From JAEUKH01 sp964447205 (GTDB lineage: Bacteria; Myxococcota_A; Polyangia; Polyangiales; Ga0077539): a stretch of 64,000 nt of DNA. The notes below the pieces were generated by a model. That model saw only the letters and a list, made by a program, of their open reading frames with translations, had not been told where the DNA came from and ran no database searches. How positions within the stretch are numbered: the first letter of the stretch is position 1; each line of letters opens with the position of its first letter. The DNA lies in contig CAYUSB010000008.1 in assembly GCA_964447205.1 (NCBI GenBank), positions 143,073 through 207,072 on the forward strand, given 5' to 3'. Below, one piece after another: positions 1 through 10,414 of this stretch. The translations under genes and the position numbers were made by a program.

Positions 1-2
1 CC

Positions 3-467
3 CCGGCCCCGGCCCCTGTCCCCGCGGTGGTGCACGCGGCCCCTGCCCCTGCTCCGCCCCCGACGCCCTCCGCCGCGCCCGCGGTGGTGCACGCGGCCCC
101 CGTCCCCGCGGCGGCTCCGGCCCCCGCCCCGTTGCAAGGGGTCCAGGCCTCGGTGGCGGGCCTGGCCGTGTCGGGAGGCCTCGGACGCGGGCAGTTCGTG
201 CCCCGGGCCGAGCGGGCCGCGGGAGAGCTCGGGCGCTGCGTAGCCCGCACCGGCCGCGACCAGGCGGGCTTCACCGCGTCGGCCACCGCCACGGTCACGC
301 TCCGTGTGCGCGATCAACGCCTCGACGAGGCCCGGGTCACAGGGCTCCCGGGATTTGCCCGGTCGTGCGAGGGCGCGGTGCGCGGCCCCTTCGAGGGATC
401 CCTCCCGGCCGCCGACGACAGCGAGTACGACATCCGCTTCGCCGTGACCCTCGCGCCCCAACGATAA
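3..467 (+). CDS. C-terminal part of a Pro/Ala-rich protein with TonB-C/AgmX-like end (5' truncated by window)
   Basis: The frame is open from the first bases of the window, so the true start lies upstream. The first ~45 residues are a low-complexity Pro/Ala/Val linker with a repeated VVHAAP unit, typical of a periplasm-spanning spacer. The last ~85 residues look globular: a helix with Cys (GELGRCVARTG), then beta-rich stretches TATVTLRVRDQRLDEARV and YDIRFAVTLAP with a second Cys. This resembles the TonB-C-like domain ending AgmX/GltJ-type proteins; a better preserved example lies near 40.1 kb. Domain assignment is inference from pattern. No lipobox or signal can be seen because the N-terminus is missing. 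Confidence 0.6.
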   Translation, partial: PAPAPVPAVVHAAPAPAPPPTPSAAPAVVHAAPVPAAAPAPAPLQGVQASVAGLAVSGGLGRGQFVPRAERAAGELGRCVARTGRDQAGFTASATATVTLRVRDQRLDEARVTGLPGFARSCEGAVRGPFEGSLPAADDSEYDIRFAVTLAPQR

Positions 468-490
468 GACCCGGTACACTCGCGGCCATC

Positions 491-3400
491 ATGCTGCGCC
501 CCGCCCTCTCTCGGTTGGCTTGTGTCCTCGCGGCCCTCGCGGCCCTTACGCCCCGCGAGGCCCAGGCCATCTGGCCCCCGCGGCCCGACGACAGCCCCGA
601 GGCCCTGTCCCGGCCCGAGAACATGCCCGACGACCCCGACTACGCCCCCGCCGAGGGGCGCCGGGGGCAGTGGCAGTTCTGGTCGTGGGTGCCCGGGGCC
701 GCCCTGGCCCTGCCCGACTTTCGGCGCGAAGAGGCCGCCCTCGGCGCGGGAAACCACGTCGACCGGGCCTGGGCCCTGTCCATCGGCGACCCCCGGGTGC
801 GCATCGCCGTGCTCGACTCGGGCATCAACTGGGACAACGACGACCTCCTCAACAAGGTCGCCCTCAACACCCGCGAGCTCCCCGTCCCCATGGGGGCCAC
901 CGCCCACGACGCCAACGGCGACGGGGTGGTCAGCGTGCTTGACTACCTCGGAGACCCGCGGATCCCCTGCGGGGTCGCGGGCCAGCCCCGGGTGCAGCTC
1001 CGGTGCAGGGGGGCCGACGGGATGCCCAACGACCCCAACCGCAACGGGGTCCTCGACGCGGGCGACCTGATCCGGGTGTTCTCCGACGGGCGCGACGACG
1101 ACAACAACGGGTACACCGACGACATCGCGGGCTGGGACTTCTTCAAGGACGACAACGACCCCAGCGACGACACCCGCTACGGCCACGGGACGGGCGAGGC
1201 CCGAGACTCCACCGCCGAGACCAACAACGGCCGCGGGGGGGCGGGGGCGTGCCCGCGGTGCATGTTCATCCCGGTGCGGGTGGGCGACAGCTTCATCACC
1301 GACTCCAACGACTTCGCCCAGGGGGTGACCTTCGCCGTCGACTCCGGGGCCAGCGTGATCCAGGAGGCCCTCGGGACCCTCAACAACTCCCGCTTCGCCC
1401 AGGCCGCCATCGACTACGCGTACCGCCACAACGCCGTGGTCATGGCCTCGGCCGCCGACGAAAACTCCCGCCACCACAACATGCCCGGCACGGCCAACCA
1501 CGCCGTCTACACCCACGCCGTGCGCTACAACGGCGGCTCCCCGCAGAACAGCCAGACCTTCCTGGCCTTCAACAACTGCACCAACTACGGGGCCCAACTC
1601 GTGCTCTCCGTGGGGGCCCTCAACTGCTCGTCGGCCGCCATCGGCTACGCCTCGGGCATGGCGGGCCTGATCTACTCCGAGGCCCTCGCCCGCGACCTGT
1701 CTCCGCCCCTGTCAGCCGAGGAGGCCAAGCAGCTCCTGGCCATGACCACCGACGACATCTGGGTGCCCGAGAGCGACCCCCTCGCGTCAAACTTCAACGC
1801 CAACTACTACCCCTCCCGCCCCGGCTGGGACCAGCGCTTCGGCTACGGCCGCACCAACGCCCGCCGGGCCCTCGACTGGGTCCGGGCGGGGCGCATCCCG
1901 CCCGAGGTCGACATCGTCTCGCCCCGGTGGTTCTCTGTGCACGACCCCGACCGCGAGGCCCAACGGGTCTTGCGCATCGAGGGCACCATCGCCGCCCGAC
2001 GGGCCCCGCGTTTTGACTACACCGTGGAGTGGGCCCCGGGGGTCGAGCCCGATCCCATGGCCTGGCGCACCGTACGCACCGAGCGCAACGTCACCGCGGC
2101 CGTCACCGACCGCCTCGCCGAGATCGACCTCCGCGACCTCCAGATCAACAACCCCGGAGAGGTCGAAAACCGCTTTACGATCACCGTCCGCATCCGGGCC
2201 ACGGCCCACTACGAGGCCCCCGTCGGGGACGTCCCGGGCGAGGTCCGTCGGGCCTTCTATGTCCATCGCGACCCGACCGTGCTCCCGGGCTTTCCCATCG
2301 ACACGGGGGGCTCGGGGGAGGGATCGGCCCACCTCGCCGACCTCGACGGAGACGGGCGTCGCGAGATCGTCTACCCCACGGCCGACGGGGAGGTTCACGC
2401 CCTCCGCGGCGACGGGACCTCCCTGCCGGGCTGGCCCGCGCGTACGGGGCTCCTCCTCGGCTTCGACCCCATGCGCAGCCCGTCGTACCTCGGGGCCCCG
2501 GCCTATCGGGCTGGCCCTGGAGGGGCGGCCCCGGCCATCGACCCGACGCGGCTGCACGACCCGGTGATCGCCACCCCGGGCATCGCCGACCTCGACGGGG
2601 ACGGCCGGCCCGAGGTCGTGGTGGCCACCTACCACGGCTCCGTGCACGTCTTCCGCGCCGACGGGAGCCCGTACGGCAACGGGTTTCCCTTCCACCTGCC
2701 CGATGTGCCGAGCGCCGACACCCACCGCGACCGGATCCTCGACCGCGGGATCTTCGGCTCGCCCGTGCTCTACGACCTCGACGGCGACATGCGCCCCGAG
2801 ATCATCTTCGGGGCCTTCGACGGCAAGCTGTACGCCCTCGACGGACGGGCGGGCACGGTGCGCCCGGGGTTCCCCGTGGTGATCCACTACCCGGAGCCCG
2901 AGACCGAGTACAACCGGGTGTTCGGCAACGTCGGGGTGGGCGACATGGACGGCGACCGCCGCCCCGACCTCGTGGTGGTGTCGAGCGAACGCCTGCGGGG
3001 CGATGACAACGTCGGGGCGGCGTACGTGGTCTACGGCGACGGAAACCTCCACGCGGGAGGGCCCTTCCACCCCAACTGGCCCATCGCGGTCACGTCGTTC
3101 AACTTCTTCCCGCTGGTGGGGGAGGGCCTGTCGTCGGCCCCGGCCATCGCGGACATCGACGGCGACGGGCGCGACGAGCTGGCCCTCACCGGCACGGCCA
3201 ACCCGGCCATCGTCCTGGCCCGCGGGGTGCAACCGCCTCATCCTCCGCGGCCCGAGCCCGCCTCTCTGGCGGCCCAGGCCCTCGTGCGCACGGCCCAACG
3301 CGGGGCCCTCAGCAACAGCACCCTGCGCAGCTCGGCCTTCATCTCGGCCTTCTCGCTCGGGTCGTTCGGCGACCTGAACAACGACGGGACCCCCGACTAC

Positions 3401-4111
3401 GTCATCTCCGGGGCCGAGCTCAACCTCGCCATCAACCTCGCGGGCGGCGGCCGGGCCCGGGCCTTCGAGCACCTCGTCTCCGCCTGGGATGGTCGCGACG
3501 GCACGGTCTTCCCCGGCTTCCCCCGCGTCATCGAGGACTACACCTTCTTCATGAACCCGGCCATCGCCGACCTCACCAACGACGGCTACCCCGAGACCAT
3601 CCTCGGCACCGGGGGGTACTACCTCCACGCCTTGGACGCCTGCGGGCGGTCGCCCGCCGGGTGGCCGAAGTTTACGGGCCAGTGGATCATCCCCAACCCC
3701 GCCGTCGGGGACGTGACGGGCAACGGTCGGCTCGCGGTGGTGTCGGGTTCGCGGTCGGGCTACCTGTGGGCCTGGAGCACCGAGGCCGACGCCCGCACGA
3801 GCAGCATCCAGTGGTCGTCCCACCGCCACGACAACCAGAACACCGGCAACTGGAACACCCCCCTCGACCAGGGGGTTCGCCGCGTGCAGGGGGTGGGCCC
3901 GATCGAGTGCCCCGTGCCCCAGACTCCCGACGCCGGGGCCCCCGGCACGGATGGCTCCACGGCGGTCACGCAGGCCGAGGGCGGGGGCTGCGGCTGCCAC
4001 ACCGTAGGCACCCCCACCTCCCGCGCTCCATGGGCCCTCCTGGGCCTTCTGGGGCTCGCCTGGGGGGTCCGCCGTCGCCGCGCGTCGGGAGGCTCCCGCG
4101 AGGCCTCGTGA
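491..4111 (+). CDS. Secreted subtilase-fold (S8-like) protein with FG-GAP repeats and MYXO-CTERM tail; active site looks altered
   Basis: Predicted 1206 residues. Residues 1-26 form a signal peptide ending in an AQA cleavage site, which decides the start. An S8-like domain follows: Asp motif AVLDSGINWD (D109) and His motif YGHGTG (H232). Where GTSMAxP is expected the sequence reads GYASGMAG (386-392), so Gly falls at the nucleophile position with Ser one residue early; the oxyanion Asn region reads MASAADEN, also atypical. Several DxDxDG calcium-loop sequences occur between 138 and 225. From ~605 to ~1130 there are about eight FG-GAP/VCBS-like repeats (for example ADLDGDGRPEVVV), probably a beta-propeller. 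The end has GCGC near 1166, a hydrophobic segment and Arg residues, the MYXO-CTERM signal for surface anchoring. It may be a catalytically dead subtilase used for binding. It overlaps ccmB by one base. Confidence 0.88.
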   Translation: MLRPALSRLACVLAALAALTPREAQAIWPPRPDDSPEALSRPENMPDDPDYAPAEGRRGQWQFWSWVPGAALALPDFRREEAALGAGNHVDRAWALSIGDPRVRIAVLDSGINWDNDDLLNKVALNTRELPVPMGATAHDANGDGVVSVLDYLGDPRIPCGVAGQPRVQLRCRGADGMPNDPNRNGVLDAGDLIRVFSDGRDDDNNGYTDDIAGWDFFKDDNDPSDDTRYGHGTGEARDSTAETNNGRGGAGACPRCMFIPVRVGDSFITDSNDFAQGVTFAVDSGASVIQEALGTLNNSRFAQAAIDYAYRHNAVVMASAADENSRHHNMPGTANHAVYTHAVRYNGGSPQNSQTFLAFNNCTNYGAQLVLSVGALNCSSAAIGYASGMAGLIYSEALARDLSPPLSAEEAKQLLAMTTDDIWVPESDPLASNFNANYYPSRPGWDQRFGYGRTNARRALDWVRAGRIPPEVDIVSPRWFSVHDPDREAQRVLRIEGTIAARRAPRFDYTVEWAPGVEPDPMAWRTVRTERNVTAAVTDRLAEIDLRDLQINNPGEVENRFTITVRIRATAHYEAPVGDVPGEVRRAFYVHRDPTVLPGFPIDTGGSGEGSAHLADLDGDGRREIVYPTADGEVHALRGDGTSLPGWPARTGLLLGFDPMRSPSYLGAPAYRAGPGGAAPAIDPTRLHDPVIATPGIADLDGDGRPEVVVATYHGSVHVFRADGSPYGNGFPFHLPDVPSADTHRDRILDRGIFGSPVLYDLDGDMRPEIIFGAFDGKLYALDGRAGTVRPGFPVVIHYPEPETEYNRVFGNVGVGDMDGDRRPDLVVVSSERLRGDDNVGAAYVVYGDGNLHAGGPFHPNWPIAVTSFNFFPLVGEGLSSAPAIADIDGDGRDELALTGTANPAIVLARGVQPPHPPRPEPASLAAQALVRTAQRGALSNSTLRSSAFISAFSLGSFGDLNNDGTPDYVISGAELNLAINLAGGGRARAFEHLVSAWDGRDGTVFPGFPRVIEDYTFFMNPAIADLTNDGYPETILGTGGYYLHALDACGRSPAGWPKFTGQWIIPNPAVGDVTGNGRLAVVSGSRSGYLWAWSTEADARTSSIQWSSHRHDNQNTGNWNTPLDQGVRRVQGVGPIECPVPQTPDAGAPGTDGSTAVTQAEGGGCGCHTVGTPTSRAPWALLGLLGLAWGVRRRRASGGSREAS

Positions 4112-4788
4112 TGCGCGCCCTGCGTCACGCCCTGGCCATCGCCGCGAAGGACCTCCGCATCGAACTCCGGGTGCGCGAGATCGTGCCCACCATGACCCTC
4201 TTCGCGTGCCTCGTGGCGGTCCTGGCTTCGATGGCCCTGTACGTCGACGACGAGACGGGCCGCAAGTCGGCCCCCGGGGTCTTGTGGATCGCCATCGCCT
4301 TCTCGGGCACGTTGGGTCTGTCGCGCACCTGGGGCCGCGAGCGCGACGAGGGGGCCTTGCGGGCGGTGCTCCTGTCGCCCATGTCGCCGTCGTCGCTCTT
4401 CGCGGGCAAGGCCCTCGGGGCGTTTGTGTTCGTGCTCATCACGGAGTGTGTGGTGGCTCCCCTGGTGGCCCTCCTGCTGCACGCTCCGTTGTGGGATCAC
4501 CTCGGAGCCTTCGCCCTCCTGGTGGTCCTCGGCACGATCGGGTTCGTGGCGGCGGGGACCTTGTTTGGGGCTCTCACGGCGAAGACCCGGGCCCGCGATC
4601 TGCTCCTGGCCGTGGTGCTCTACCCCCTGGTGTCGCCGGCCCTGCTCTGCGGGGTGGTGGCGACCCGCGAGCTCTTCAACGGGGCCTCCCTGGCCGAGAT
4701 CAGCGACTGGCTGCGGATCCTGGCCATCTTCGACCTGATCACCCTCGGGGGAGGGGCCCTGCTGCTCGGGCCGCTCTTGTCGGAGTGA
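4111..4788 (+). CDS. ccmB: Heme exporter protein B (CcmB-like ABC permease)
   Basis: Predicted 225 residues, the usual CcmB length. There are about six hydrophobic segments and the N-terminal ALAIAAKDLRIELRVRE region typical of the family, followed by the conserved area around TWGRERDEGALRAVLLSP. CcmB is the membrane subunit of the CcmAB complex, which helps release the heme chaperone CcmE during cytochrome c maturation (family knowledge). The ATG overlaps the stop of the upstream subtilase-like gene (TGATG), so the two are probably co-translated, although no functional link is obvious. No ccmA, ccmC or ccmE is visible in the window, so the gene is separated from its usual partners. Confidence 0.87.
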   Translation: MRALRHALAIAAKDLRIELRVREIVPTMTLFACLVAVLASMALYVDDETGRKSAPGVLWIAIAFSGTLGLSRTWGRERDEGALRAVLLSPMSPSSLFAGKALGAFVFVLITECVVAPLVALLLHAPLWDHLGAFALLVVLGTIGFVAAGTLFGALTAKTRARDLLLAVVLYPLVSPALLCGVVATRELFNGASLAEISDWLRILAIFDLITLGGGALLLGPLLSE

Positions 4789-4801
4789 CCCCGCGGCGGT
4801 G

Positions 4802-5110
4802 TCAGCCCTGCGGGGGGCCGGGCGGACCCTCACTCCCCGGGCGGCGCGGGGGCATGCCCTCGGGGCGGCACAGGATCCGCTGGTCCATGAAGTGCGCGCA
4901 GGTCCCCTGGATCCGATGCTGGCCGAACGTGACCGTACACGGGGCCCCGACCGCGAGACCATCGCAAGCCGTAAAGGCCTCGGCCGGAGGGCCCCGGCGC
5001 CCGCCCGGACCGCCCCCCGGACCGCCCCCCTGGGGTTGAGCCTCGGCCCCCGGGGCGAAGGCGAACAACCCGACCAGCGCGAGACCGACGACCCGAACGA
5101 GCTTCATCAT
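4802..5110 (-). CDS. Small secreted Gly/Pro-rich Cys-containing protein, unknown function
   Basis: Predicted 102 residues. An N-terminal signal peptide (MMKLVRVVGLALVGLFAFAPGAEA) is followed by a Gly/Pro/Arg-rich spacer, a core with four cysteines (FTACDG, GAPCTV, GTCAHF, ILCRPEG) and a Pro-rich tail. The Cys spacing suggests two disulfides in an extracytoplasmic protein. The first ATG with a Shine-Dalgarno-like GAGG seven bases upstream was chosen. It is convergent with ccmB, with 13 bases between the stops. Small secreted Cys proteins of this general kind are common in Myxococcota, but I do not know a function. Confidence 0.72.
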   Translation of the reverse strand: MMKLVRVVGLALVGLFAFAPGAEAQPQGGGPGGGPGGRRGPPAEAFTACDGLAVGAPCTVTFGQHRIQGTCAHFMDQRILCRPEGMPPRRPGSEGPPGPPQG

Positions 5111-5320
5111 CACAACACCTCTGGGCGAGACAGCCTACGCCGCGTGGGCTTCACCGGGGGCAACGCCCGCAAGGCCCGCGACCATTCCCTCCGGCGAGCT
5201 CTCCCCCAGAGGCTGTGATCGTCGGGCACACCCGTGCCGCCGCGGCCCGGTCGCAGCACGAGAACCCCCGTCACCCCGCGGCAATCGCGCCCGGCATCGG
5301 GTGTGCAGTATCCTCGGCCG

Positions 5321-6850
5321 ATGCGTGACCTCCCGACGTCCTGGCGATCGCTCGCCCACCCTCTGTGGTGGGTGTGCCTCGTGGCCCTCGTGCTCAACGA
5401 CCACGTCCTCAAGGGGGCCGGGGTCCTGCCCGGGTGGCTGACGGGCAAGCTGTCGGACTTCGCGGGCCTCGTGGTGGCCCCGGTGCTCGCGGCGGTGCTC
5501 CTGCGGGCGCGTGGCCCCTGGGCGCGTCGTGGGGCCTTCGCCCTGGTGGCCCTGCCCTTCGTGGCCCTCAACGTGTGGCCCGGGTTTGCCCGCGCCGTCG
5601 AGGCCCTCACGGCCGCCCTGGGGGTGCCCTGGCGGGTCACTGTCGACCCCACCGACCTCGTGGCCCTCGCCGTCCTGCCCGTGGCCTGGTGGGTGCTCCA
5701 GCGCCCGCGCCCGGCGAGGCAGGGGGCCCGTCCGGGGCTCGTCCCGCGCCTCGGGGCCATGGTGGCCAGCCTGGCCTGCATCGCCACCAGCCAGAACGAG
5801 CCCATCCCGCCCGCCGAGTGGAACACCGAGGCCCACGTCCTCAACCGCAGCGGCCGGGCCGTCGACGTGCGTCTGCGTTGGGTCTCCGGCGAGATCGACT
5901 GCGACCGGGCCCAACGGGAGCCGGGGCGGTACCTGACTCCGACGATGTTCAACGGGCTGCGGGTGACGTTTCAGGTGGCCGACGGGGAGACCATCCCGCT
6001 GCAGCGCGAGGCCGCGATGCGGGCCAGCGGCGCGGGTGACACCGACCGTCCGGGCACGGGCACGAGCCCCCGGGCCTGCGACGCCGCCATGATCGGGGCC
6101 GACGGCCTCGCCGACACCCTCGCCTTCTGGACGGGCCTGACCGTACGCACCGTCTCCCTGCGCCCCGCGCAGAACGCCGCCACCCAGGGTCAGGTCGAGC
6201 TCACGGCCGCGGGGCCCGATCGGCTCACGGCCCGGGCGACCGCGGACGACGTCCGGCTCGATCCCGTCAACCTGCTGGACGATGCCCCCGTCTGCGGGCC
6301 GGCGGGGGTGCGGTACGAGTGGGCGGGGCTGGTTCCGACGGGGGAGGTGGAGGCGCGGGCCCTGCGGTCGGCCCCGGGAGGCTGCGTGGCCGTCGACTAC
6401 CGCACCCCGACCGACGCCGCGGGCACGTTGTACCTGTGCGTGCCGCGGGAGGCCCTCCCGTTTGCGGTGGGCGAGGCCTTCACCGTACGCGTGGGGGGCG
6501 ACGACCCCGAGGCCCGCACCCTCGTGCTGGAGGGGCCCACCCGACGCGCCACGGTCTTCTCCGGGACCCTCACCCCCATGGTCTCGGCCATCCTGGGCAT
6601 CAATGTGCTGGAGCGTCCGGTGTGTGCGGGGCGGGTCCACGCCTGCGGGGCCGTGACCGAGTCGGTGGCCCTCGACCTCGTGGGCCTCGCCACGCCCCTC
6701 GCCCCCGGCCAACGGGCCACCCTGGCCGGAACCCCTCCCCGCGAGGTCTGGCTGGGCCGGGCCGAGCGTGTGGTGGTCTCGTCGAGCGCCTGCCCTGACT
6801 TCAACCGTCTCGGCCTGCGGGCCGACCTCACCCTGACCCAACCGCGGTGA
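5321..6850 (+). CDS. Polytopic membrane protein with large extracytoplasmic domain, function unknown
   Basis: Predicted 509 residues. The first ~170 residues carry about four hydrophobic segments and the sequence NDHVLKGAGVLPGWLTGKLS, a striking conserved-looking loop between the first two segments. Another hydrophobic segment with Cys (MVASLACIATS) precedes ~330 residues rich in acidic residues and beta-type stretches with several cysteines. The start was taken at the ATG just before the hydrophobic N-terminus; an upstream in-frame Met would add a basic, non-membrane leader. The next gene begins two bases after this stop, implying co-expression with the VWA lipoprotein. I do not recognise the family. 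Confidence 0.75.
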   Translation: MRDLPTSWRSLAHPLWWVCLVALVLNDHVLKGAGVLPGWLTGKLSDFAGLVVAPVLAAVLLRARGPWARRGAFALVALPFVALNVWPGFARAVEALTAALGVPWRVTVDPTDLVALAVLPVAWWVLQRPRPARQGARPGLVPRLGAMVASLACIATSQNEPIPPAEWNTEAHVLNRSGRAVDVRLRWVSGEIDCDRAQREPGRYLTPTMFNGLRVTFQVADGETIPLQREAAMRASGAGDTDRPGTGTSPRACDAAMIGADGLADTLAFWTGLTVRTVSLRPAQNAATQGQVELTAAGPDRLTARATADDVRLDPVNLLDDAPVCGPAGVRYEWAGLVPTGEVEARALRSAPGGCVAVDYRTPTDAAGTLYLCVPREALPFAVGEAFTVRVGGDDPEARTLVLEGPTRRATVFSGTLTPMVSAILGINVLERPVCAGRVHACGAVTESVALDLVGLATPLAPGQRATLAGTPPREVWLGRAERVVVSSSACPDFNRLGLRADLTLTQPR

Positions 6851-6852
6851 CC

Positions 6853-8388
6853 ATGAAGCCCTCCCTCTTGCTTGTGTTGTTGGCCTCTCTCCTCGGCTGC
6901 GCCGACTCGGGCGACGCCACCCTCGGCCTCGCCGGTCCGCCCTCGACGGGCACCCGGGGCGTGACCCAGGGCGGGGCCCAGGACATCGCGGTGTTTCGTG
7001 CCGCGGTGGGGCGGGGAGAGGTCCCCGCGTCGAGCACCCTGGAGCCCACGGGGTTCTTCGCCGAACACGCCCTCGACCTGCCGCCCGCCACCTGCGGCGA
7101 GGCCGTGTGCCTCAACCCCATGCTCGCCGTGGCCCCGCGCTTCGACGGGGGCAATTGGACCATGGGCTTCGTGGCCCTCTCCACCGCGGTCGACCCGTCG
7201 CAGCGGATGCGCCCGCCCCTGCACCTGGTCGTGGTCCTCGAAGACAGCTCGCACCTGCGCGACGCCCAGAACAGCGTACGGACGGGGCTTCAAGCCCTCC
7301 TCGCGGCCCTGCCTCCGGGCGACAGGGTCAGCCTCGTGACGATGCGTTCGCGGGCCGTGGTGACGGCCCGAGGGGTCGCGCCTGCGGAGGCCGCCCGGGT
7401 CCTGACGTTTACGGGCGTCGAAGACCGGGTGGCCTTGTACGAGGGCCTCGCGGTGGCCTCGCAGCTCACCCAGGAGCAGGAGGGGTTTGTGGGCCAGCAC
7501 CGGGTCCTCCTCGTCACCTCGGGGCGGGCCACGGTGGGGGTGACCGACCCGGCCCGGATCACGGCCGTGGGCGAAGAGCTCGCCCGGGCAGGGACCTCGC
7601 TCTCGGTGGTGGGCTTCGGCCCAAACTTCGTGCGCGACGTGGTGGCTCCCCTCGGCGACATCGGGGCGGGCACGTTCGCGTATGCCACGAGCCCGAGCGA
7701 CCTGCGCGACGTGCTCCGGGCCGAGGCCGAGACCACCCTCTTCCCGCTGGCTACGGGCTTCCGCCTGGAGGTCCGTCCGGCCCCGGGGTATCGGGTGGGG
7801 CGCATCTATGGGGCCCGGCGGGCCCGGGTCGAGGGGGCGGTCGCGGTGCTCGAATCGCCTGCTCTCTTCGTAGGCACCCGGATGGGCTCGCGCGACGTGG
7901 CGGGGGGCCGTCGGGGCGGGGGCGGGGGGATCTTCGTCGAGCTCCTCGCCGACGCGTCGATGCGGGGGACGGTGGGCCAGGGGGCCCCGGCGTTTACGGT
8001 CCGGGCCACCTACCGCGACGCCGACGCCGGGCGCGATGCCGTGAGCACGGGCGAGGTCCTCAACCCCCTCGCCCCGGGGGAAAACCCCGGCACGATGTGG
8101 CCGGTGTTCAGCGATGAGGCCCGGGGCAAGGTGTTTATGATGCTCAACATGTACCTGGCCCTCGCGGGGTCGGTGCAGTTCTACGAGGAGGGAGATTGCG
8201 CCCGGGCCCAGGGGCTCATCGACATGATGCAGCCCGCCAGCGACGCGTGGCTGCGGCGTAACCCCGACCCCGACCTCCAGGCCGACGACGCCCTCATGAC
8301 CCGCCTCCGCGAGAACATGCTCACGCGGTGCCGCGCGGTCACCCCCATCGAGCCGCGCACCTTCCGCGGCGGCTGCTTCTTCCTGTGA
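6853..8388 (+). CDS. Lipoprotein with von Willebrand factor A-like domain (MIDAS degenerate)
   Basis: Predicted 511 residues. The lipobox LLGC puts the lipidated Cys at residue 16. Residues ~120-300 read like a VWA domain: a strand LHLVVVLEDSSHLRD at the MIDAS position, LPPGDRVSLVTMRS, a strand RVLLVTSGRATVG, then LSVVGFG and IGAGTFAYA. The MIDAS consensus DxSxS is only partly present (DSSHL), so metal binding is doubtful. The arrangement resembles the YfbK/CoxE-type VWA proteins found in surface or chaperone-like systems. The C-terminal part is mixed alpha/beta with a helical end. It starts two bases after the upstream membrane protein, suggesting a functional pair. Confidence 0.8.
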   Translation: MKPSLLLVLLASLLGCADSGDATLGLAGPPSTGTRGVTQGGAQDIAVFRAAVGRGEVPASSTLEPTGFFAEHALDLPPATCGEAVCLNPMLAVAPRFDGGNWTMGFVALSTAVDPSQRMRPPLHLVVVLEDSSHLRDAQNSVRTGLQALLAALPPGDRVSLVTMRSRAVVTARGVAPAEAARVLTFTGVEDRVALYEGLAVASQLTQEQEGFVGQHRVLLVTSGRATVGVTDPARITAVGEELARAGTSLSVVGFGPNFVRDVVAPLGDIGAGTFAYATSPSDLRDVLRAEAETTLFPLATGFRLEVRPAPGYRVGRIYGARRARVEGAVAVLESPALFVGTRMGSRDVAGGRRGGGGGIFVELLADASMRGTVGQGAPAFTVRATYRDADAGRDAVSTGEVLNPLAPGENPGTMWPVFSDEARGKVFMMLNMYLALAGSVQFYEEGDCARAQGLIDMMQPASDAWLRRNPDPDLQADDALMTRLRENMLTRCRAVTPIEPRTFRGGCFFL

Positions 8389-8413
8389 CGGGGGAGTTGG
8401 TCTTGGAGCTTGA

Positions 8414-10342
<1,929 letters not shown>

Positions 10343-10414
10343 TGAGCAGCGGAGCCTTTGCCGGGGGATATAGACCCCGCACGGGCTTTTGCCCATCCGA
10401 GAGGAGCCGCGACC

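Noticed and set aside
1787..4000. Long open frame antisense to the subtilase-like gene
   Set aside because: High GC gives long stop-free antisense frames; its Val/Gly/Arg-rich product lacks any motif, and the sense frame has clear domains.
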